From the NCBI RefSeq assembly GCF_013410345.1, contig NZ_JACCFJ010000001.1, forward strand, positions 3,075,001-3,139,000: DNA of 64,000 nucleotides. The letters are read 5' to 3'. This document shows, piece by piece, positions 59,379-64,000 of the stretch; positions within the stretch are counted from its first letter, which is position 1, and the number at the start of each line of letters is the position of its first letter. The stretch comes from Saccharopolyspora hordei (lineage in GTDB: Bacteria; Actinomycetota; Actinomycetes; Mycobacteriales; Pseudonocardiaceae). Made by a program: the position numbers and the translations under genes. The notes beneath the pieces were generated by a model. That model was not told the origin of the DNA. It did no database searches and saw nothing but the letters and a program-made list of their open reading frames with translations.

Positions 59379-62024
59379 ATGGCCTACCAGGTCGCGCTGT
59401 CCTTCGAGGACGGCGTCACGAAGTTCATCACCTGCACCGCGGACCAGACCGTCGCCGACGCGTCCTACCGGCAGCGGATCAACATCCCGCTGGACTGCCG
59501 CGACGGCGCCTGCGGCACCTGCAAGGCGTTCTGCGAGTCCGGCGACTACGACGGCGGCAGCTACATCGACGACGCGCTCACCGCGGACGAGGCCGCGCGC
59601 GGTTACGTGCTGCCCTGCAGCATGAAGCCGAAGTCCGACCTGGTGCTGCGGATCGCGAGCACGTCGGCGGTCGCGAAGACGCAGGCGGCGACCTACCCGG
59701 CCACGCTGACGGCGCTCGACCGGCTCTCGCCGACCACCGTGGCGCTGACCCTGGAGACGCCGAAGCGCGACGAGCTGGCGTTCCTGCCCGGCCAGTACGT
59801 CAACATCGCGGTCCCCGGCACCGGCGAGTCCCGGTCCTACTCGTTCAGCAGCAGCCCCGACGACGAGCAGCTGACCTTCCTGGTCAAGCTCACGCCCGGC
59901 GGCGTGATGTCGGAGTACCTGACCGAGCGGGCGAAGCCGGGCGACGAGCTGAGCTTCACCGGGCCGCACGGCAGCTTCTTCCTCCGCGACACCGACCGGC
60001 CCGTGCTGCTGCTGGCCGGCGGCACCGGCCTGGCGCCGATCCTGTCCATCCTGCGCACCATGCGCGACACGGGATCGACCCGCCCGGCGCACCTGGTCTA
60101 CGGCGTCACCACCGACGACGACCTCGTGGAGACCGAGACCCTGCGCGAGCTCGCCGCGCAGCTGGAGGGCTTCACGTGGGACTACTGCGTCGCCGACCCG
60201 GGCAGCGAGGCACCCAACAAGGGTTACGTCACCACGCTCATCCGGGACGAGCACCTGCACGGCGGCGACGTCGCGGTCTACCTCTGCGGTCCGCCGGCGA
60301 TGGTCGAAGCGGTGCGCGGGCACTTCGCCGCGGACGGCTTCGAGCCGACCGGCTTCTACTACGAGAAGTTCGCCCTCGCCGCCAGCGCCAGCGAGCAGCC
60401 GGCCGCCGCCGAACCCCCGGCCGAGCCGGAGGAGACCGAACCCGTGCCGGTCGCCGAGCCGGAGCCCGCGGTCGCCCTCGCCGCGGTCGGGTCGGACGGC
60501 CGCGGCATCGCCGGGCAGAGCGTCTTCCCGGCGGCCGAGGTCGCGCCGCTGCACGCGGGTTCCCCGCTGCCGGACGCGGAGGAGATCGCCACCGCGCGCG
60601 CGATCGCCGGGCAGCCGATCTGGCCCGCCACCGGCAGCGGCAGCCGCCGCCTCGACCCCGGCGCACCGCTGGTCGGCGACGCCGCGGCCCGGTCGATCGC
60701 GGGCCAGGAGGTGCTGCCCGCCCGCGACGACCTCGCGCCGCTGCACGAGCCCGCGCCCGCCCCGGGACGCTACGAGATCGGCGAAGAGCACCCGTCGGTG
60801 CACGAGTCGGACGCGCTCTTCGAGGCCCGCGAGGCCCTGGAGCTCGGCGCGCTCGAGATCACCCTGGGGCGGCTCAGCTCCCAGCAGCTCGCCGGCTACC
60901 GGCTGCTGGCGGAGGCCACCGTGCCCCACGTCGAGGGGGACCGGTTCCTCGACGCCGCCGCGTACACCGAGGCCAACGCCGCGTTCCACGAGTACCTGTT
61001 CACCCTCACCGGCAACGAGCACCTCCTGCAGGCCTACCGGGCGCTCGGCGTCCAGGGCCACGTGGAGACGACCCTGCGCGGCGCCACCTGGTGCCACCCG
61101 CGCTGCACCCAGGACCACCTCGACATCGTCGCCGCCTTCGAGGCCGGCGACCGCGCCGAGGCCCGGCGGCTGGTCGCCGAGCACGCCGAGCGGTCCAAGG
61201 CCACCACCCGGCGGGCGATGGCCGAAGCCGACGCCGCGAAGCGACCCCGCTTCGTCACGCCGGGCCGGTTCGACGGCAAGGTCGTCGTCGTCACCGGCGC
61301 CGCCCAGGGCATCGGCGAGCACACCGCGCGCAGGATCGCCGCCGAAGGCGGGTCGCTGGTGCTGGCCGACCGCTCGGAACTCGTCGAGGAGCTGGCCGGG
61401 GAACTGGCGGCCGAGGCGGTGCTGGCGGACCTGGAGACCTGGGAGGGCGCGCAGGCCGTCGTCGACGCGGCGCTCGCGCGGTTCGGGCGGATCGACGTGC
61501 TGGTCAACAACGTCGGCGGAGCCATCTGGTTCAAGCCGTTCACCGAGTTCTCCCCGGAGGAGATCGAGGCCGAGGTCCGGCGCTCGCTCATGACGACGCT
61601 GCTGTCGTGCCGGTCGGCGCTGCCGTCCATGCGGGAACGGGGCGGCGGCGTGATCGTCAACGTGTCCTCGGCGGCCACCCGCGGCATCCACCGCATCCCC
61701 TACTCGGCGGCCAAGGGCGGCATCAACGCCATCACCGCCTCGCTGGCGTTCGAGTGCGCCGACGCGGGGATCCGGGTGGTCGCGACCGCGCCCGGCGGCA
61801 CCGACGCACCGCCGCGGCGGATCTCCCGCGGTGGCTCGGCGCTGGAGACCGAGCAGGAGCGGGAGTGGTTCCAGGCCCACATCGACCAGACGCTGAGCAC
61901 GTCGTTGCTGCACCGCTACGGCACGCTCGACGAGCAGGTCGCGGCGATCACCTTCCTCGCCTCCGACGAAGCGTCCTACATCACCGGGACGGTCCTGCCG
62001 GTGGCGGGCGGCGACCTCGGGTGA
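59379..62024 (+). CDS. benCD: BenC reductase - FCD ligand-binding domain - BenD dehydrogenase fusion, 881 aa
   Basis: One uninterrupted frame, ATG 59379. Residues 1-95: plant-type [2Fe-2S] ferredoxin, CRDGACGTC with Cys40, 45, 48 and Cys80. Residues 100-340: FAD/NAD reductase (RSYSFSSSPDDEQLTF, LLLAGGTGLAPILSIL). Residues 340-470: Ala/Pro/Glu linker with three RxIAGQ repeats at 375, 407 and 438. Residues about 476-615: an FCD domain, normally the C-terminal sensor of GntR regulators (NAAFHEYLFTLTGNEHLLQA; DHLDIVAAFEAGDRAEARRL), without any HTH. Residues 631-881: SDR BenD (VVVTGAAQGIGEHTARRIAA, YSAAKGG). Thus electron supply to BenAB and dihydrodiol oxidation to catechol are in one polypeptide, with a possible effector-sensing module between. 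Confidence 0.93.
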   Translation: MAYQVALSFEDGVTKFITCTADQTVADASYRQRINIPLDCRDGACGTCKAFCESGDYDGGSYIDDALTADEAARGYVLPCSMKPKSDLVLRIASTSAVAKTQAATYPATLTALDRLSPTTVALTLETPKRDELAFLPGQYVNIAVPGTGESRSYSFSSSPDDEQLTFLVKLTPGGVMSEYLTERAKPGDELSFTGPHGSFFLRDTDRPVLLLAGGTGLAPILSILRTMRDTGSTRPAHLVYGVTTDDDLVETETLRELAAQLEGFTWDYCVADPGSEAPNKGYVTTLIRDEHLHGGDVAVYLCGPPAMVEAVRGHFAADGFEPTGFYYEKFALAASASEQPAAAEPPAEPEETEPVPVAEPEPAVALAAVGSDGRGIAGQSVFPAAEVAPLHAGSPLPDAEEIATARAIAGQPIWPATGSGSRRLDPGAPLVGDAAARSIAGQEVLPARDDLAPLHEPAPAPGRYEIGEEHPSVHESDALFEAREALELGALEITLGRLSSQQLAGYRLLAEATVPHVEGDRFLDAAAYTEANAAFHEYLFTLTGNEHLLQAYRALGVQGHVETTLRGATWCHPRCTQDHLDIVAAFEAGDRAEARRLVAEHAERSKATTRRAMAEADAAKRPRFVTPGRFDGKVVVVTGAAQGIGEHTARRIAAEGGSLVLADRSELVEELAGELAAEAVLADLETWEGAQAVVDAALARFGRIDVLVNNVGGAIWFKPFTEFSPEEIEAEVRRSLMTTLLSCRSALPSMRERGGGVIVNVSSAATRGIHRIPYSAAKGGINAITASLAFECADAGIRVVATAPGGTDAPPRRISRGGSALETEQEREWFQAHIDQTLSTSLLHRYGTLDEQVAAITFLASDEASYITGTVLPVAGGDLG

Positions 62025-62161
62025 CGCCGGACCGCCGAGCGGGTGCGGGGTCGTCGCCGCTCGGGCGGTGCGGCACAGTGGACGGGCGGGCGGTGGTGAC
62101 CGCGCAGCCCGGCGGCGCCGCGCACCGCCCCGCCCGCGCGGGGACCGACGACGAGGTGGAC

Positions 62162-64000
62162 GTGACCAGAGCAGCAGTGCCGCTGATCGGCCGAGCCGAG
62201 CTCGTGGCGGACCTGGAGCAGCGCCTCCGGAGCGGCCGCAACCGGTTCGTGCTGCTCGCCGGTCCGCCCGGGATCGGCACGTCGGCGATCGCCGAGCACC
62301 TCCTGCGGCGCCACGAGGGACCGCGCCGGCGGGCCACCGCGGCGGCGTGGGAGTCCCGCTGCCCGTACGCCCTGCTGTCGCAGGCGTTCCCCGGCCTGAC
62401 CCCGTCCACGCCGCTGGGCACCGCCGGCGAGCTCGCCCGGCTGGCCGCGGGCGCGCTGCTCGTCCTCGACGACGCGCACGTCGCCGACGTGGAGTCGTTG
62501 CGCACCCTGGCGTCGGCCCTGCGCCACCACCCCGAGGCCGGGCTGCGGGTGGTGGCCACCGCCACCACCGGTGACCGCCGCACCGACGCCGAGGTGCTCG
62601 ACCTGCTGCCGCGGATCGCCACCGACGCGCCCCGGGTCCCGCCGCTGGACGCCCGCCAGATCAGCGAACTGGCCGCCGCCCACGGCGTCGCGCTGCACCC
62701 CTCGATGGCCGAGCGGCTGCTGCGCCACACCTCCGGCCGCCCCAAACCGGTCGTCGAACTGCTCGCGGAGCTGCCCCGGTCCACCTGGTCCCGGTTCGAC
62801 CCGACGCTGCCCGCCCCAGCCACGGTCGACGCCCGCACCCGGCGCGCGCTGGCGGAGTGCTCGCCCCCGGTCCAGCGGTTCGTCGAGGCGACCGCGGTGC
62901 TGGGCGCCGACGCCCCGGTGCGCGACGTGATGGCCCTGGCCGAGCTCGACACCGACCCGCTGCCGCTGCTCGACGAGGCCGCCGAGGCCGGGCTCGTCGA
63001 GCTCGCCCCGCGCGGGCTGACCAGGGTGGGGCCGCCGGACCCCATGGTGCGGGCCGCGGTGCTGACCAGCCTCGGACCGGCGCGGCGCGCCGCCCTGCAG
63101 CGCCGCGCCGCGCAGCTGGTGGCCGACCCGGTCCGGTCGCTGCGGCTGCGGGTGGCCGCCAGCCCCGTGCCCGACGCCGAGGTCGCCGAGCGGTTGGACG
63201 AGCTGGCCCGCGAACACGCCGCGGAAGGCGCCTGGGGCACCGCCGCCACGCTGCTCAGCGACGCCAGCCGGCTCACCGACGACCCGCAGCGGCAGCAGTC
63301 CCGGCTCACCCGCGCCGTCGACGCGTTGATCGGCGCGGGCGACGTCTTCCGCGCGGCGGCGCTGGTCCCGGAGGTGGAGAGCCTGCGCGAGACCCCGCTG
63401 CGGGACGCCGTCCTCGGCTACCTCGCCGTGGTGCGCGGCCGGGCCGCGGAGGCCGGGACCCGCCTGCGCCGCGCCTGGGACATCGTCAGCACCGAGCGCG
63501 AACCGGAGACCGCGGCGCTGGTCTGCCAGCGCTACGTCCTCGACGCGCTCGCCCGCTACGACGGCAGCGACCTGGTGCGGTGGGCCGACCGCGCCATCGC
63601 GCTCGCCGGTGCCGACGCGCCGCCCGCGGTGGAAGCCGCGGCCATCCGCGGTCTCGGGCTCGCCGTGACCGGGCGCGCGGAGCGGGCCCGCCGCGACTAC
63701 GAGCACCTGACCAGGCGGCTGCGGCACGGGGCCCAGGCGCAGCGCGCGGTGATGGCCCGGGGCTGGCTGAACCTGATCACCGACCGGATCGACGACGCCC
63801 GCATCGACTTCGAGAGCGCCGTCCCCACCACCTACCTCGGCGGTTCCGCGCGGATCTCGCTGTGGGCGCGCGCGTGGCTGGCGCGGACGCAGTTCCTCAC
63901 CGGGGAGTGCGACGCGGCGCTGGCGACCGTCCGCGGGGCCCTGGAACTGCAGGAGAGCACCGGGCTGCTGCTGACCGGACCGCTGCTGCTGTGGACGGCG
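62162..64000 (+). CDS. LuxR/LAL-type ATP-binding regulator, 3' truncated by the window
   Basis: GTG 62162 opens MTRAAVPLIGRAELVADLEQ, the usual start of large ATP-binding LuxR (LAL) regulators; 613 codons are visible and the expected C-terminal LuxR helix-turn-helix lies beyond the window. The Walker A loop reads GPPGIGTSAIAEH, in which threonine replaces the invariant lysine, whereas Walker B is intact (ALLVLDDAHVAD). ATP binding may be lost or altered. TPR-like helices follow from about residue 330. In Corynebacterium a LuxR-type BenR adjoins benABCD (recalled), so this is probably the ben activator. Confidence 0.8.
   Translation, partial: MTRAAVPLIGRAELVADLEQRLRSGRNRFVLLAGPPGIGTSAIAEHLLRRHEGPRRRATAAAWESRCPYALLSQAFPGLTPSTPLGTAGELARLAAGALLVLDDAHVADVESLRTLASALRHHPEAGLRVVATATTGDRRTDAEVLDLLPRIATDAPRVPPLDARQISELAAAHGVALHPSMAERLLRHTSGRPKPVVELLAELPRSTWSRFDPTLPAPATVDARTRRALAECSPPVQRFVEATAVLGADAPVRDVMALAELDTDPLPLLDEAAEAGLVELAPRGLTRVGPPDPMVRAAVLTSLGPARRAALQRRAAQLVADPVRSLRLRVAASPVPDAEVAERLDELAREHAAEGAWGTAATLLSDASRLTDDPQRQQSRLTRAVDALIGAGDVFRAAALVPEVESLRETPLRDAVLGYLAVVRGRAAEAGTRLRRAWDIVSTEREPETAALVCQRYVLDALARYDGSDLVRWADRAIALAGADAPPAVEAAAIRGLGLAVTGRAERARRDYEHLTRRLRHGAQAQRAVMARGWLNLITDRIDDARIDFESAVPTTYLGGSARISLWARAWLARTQFLTGECDAALATVRGALELQESTGLLLTGPLLLWTA

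Overview
The DNA is very GC-rich with strong G/C third-codon bias, frequent GTG starts, GGAGG-type ribosome sites and stop/start overlaps of the GTGA and ATGA kind. Gene content fits a soil actinomycete of the Pseudonocardiaceae type (Saccharopolyspora or Amycolatopsis-like): GTP-type PEP carboxykinase, many TetR/IclR/LysR/PucR regulators, an NRPS, MHS and DHA2 MFS pumps and an aromatic-ring degradation cluster. The genus is an inference. No rRNA, tRNA, CRISPR array, transposase or prophage module was found.

Layout. 1-4.7 kb: a truncated TSUP permease, an MFS exporter divergent from an iron-box-controlled siderophore-interacting reductase, and a TetR/alcohol dehydrogenase pair with two tandem operators. 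4.8-10.1 kb: a PucR/GAF regulator, then class II (degradative) HMG-CoA reductase, a small membrane protein and a TctA-like permease, which looks like a mevalonate uptake and oxidation locus. 10.2-18.5 kb: deazaflavin-type protein, glucose-dehydrogenase-like enzyme, IclR regulator divergent from CoA-transferase subunits A and B, quinone oxidoreductase, TerC, and two frameshifted genes (alpha/beta hydrolase, beta-family protein). 18.8-26.2 kb: a CoA-ester catabolic operon (MHS transporter, acyl-CoA synthetase, MaoC hydratase, amidohydrolase, SDR) divergent from a MarR repressor, then an SDR with a strong palindromic operator and an Imm-5-like protein.

26.2-39.4 kb: TetR-DHA2 pump operon, sulfatase + formylglycine-generating enzyme + LysR operon, a non-coding stretch holding an unusual folded leader-like element (34.1-34.3 kb), two further MFS genes with their regulators, and a PH-domain protein. 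39.9-49.3 kb: PEP carboxykinase with tandem terminators, a decayed GrpB gene, an orphan C-A-T-TE NRPS, a frameshifted nitroreductase-like gene, a membrane protein and a STAS protein. 49.4-53.6 kb: LacI-controlled MFS + SDR + beta-keto acid cleavage enzyme operon.

54-64 kb: a complete benzoate-to-3-oxoadipate-enol-lactone cluster. BenAB and a giant BenC-FCD-BenD fusion convert benzoate to catechol on the plus strand, followed by a LuxR/LAL regulator cut by the window end. On the minus strand CatA, CatB and CatC with a LysR regulator cleave catechol and isomerise muconate. The most unusual items are the BenC-FCD-BenD fusion with its triple IAGQ linker repeat, the three-way-junction element near 34.1 kb, the HMG-CoA reductase/TctA operon and a dispersed 48-50 bp palindromic repeat. 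Several genes differ from intact by one base, so either recent gene decay or residual assembly error is present.
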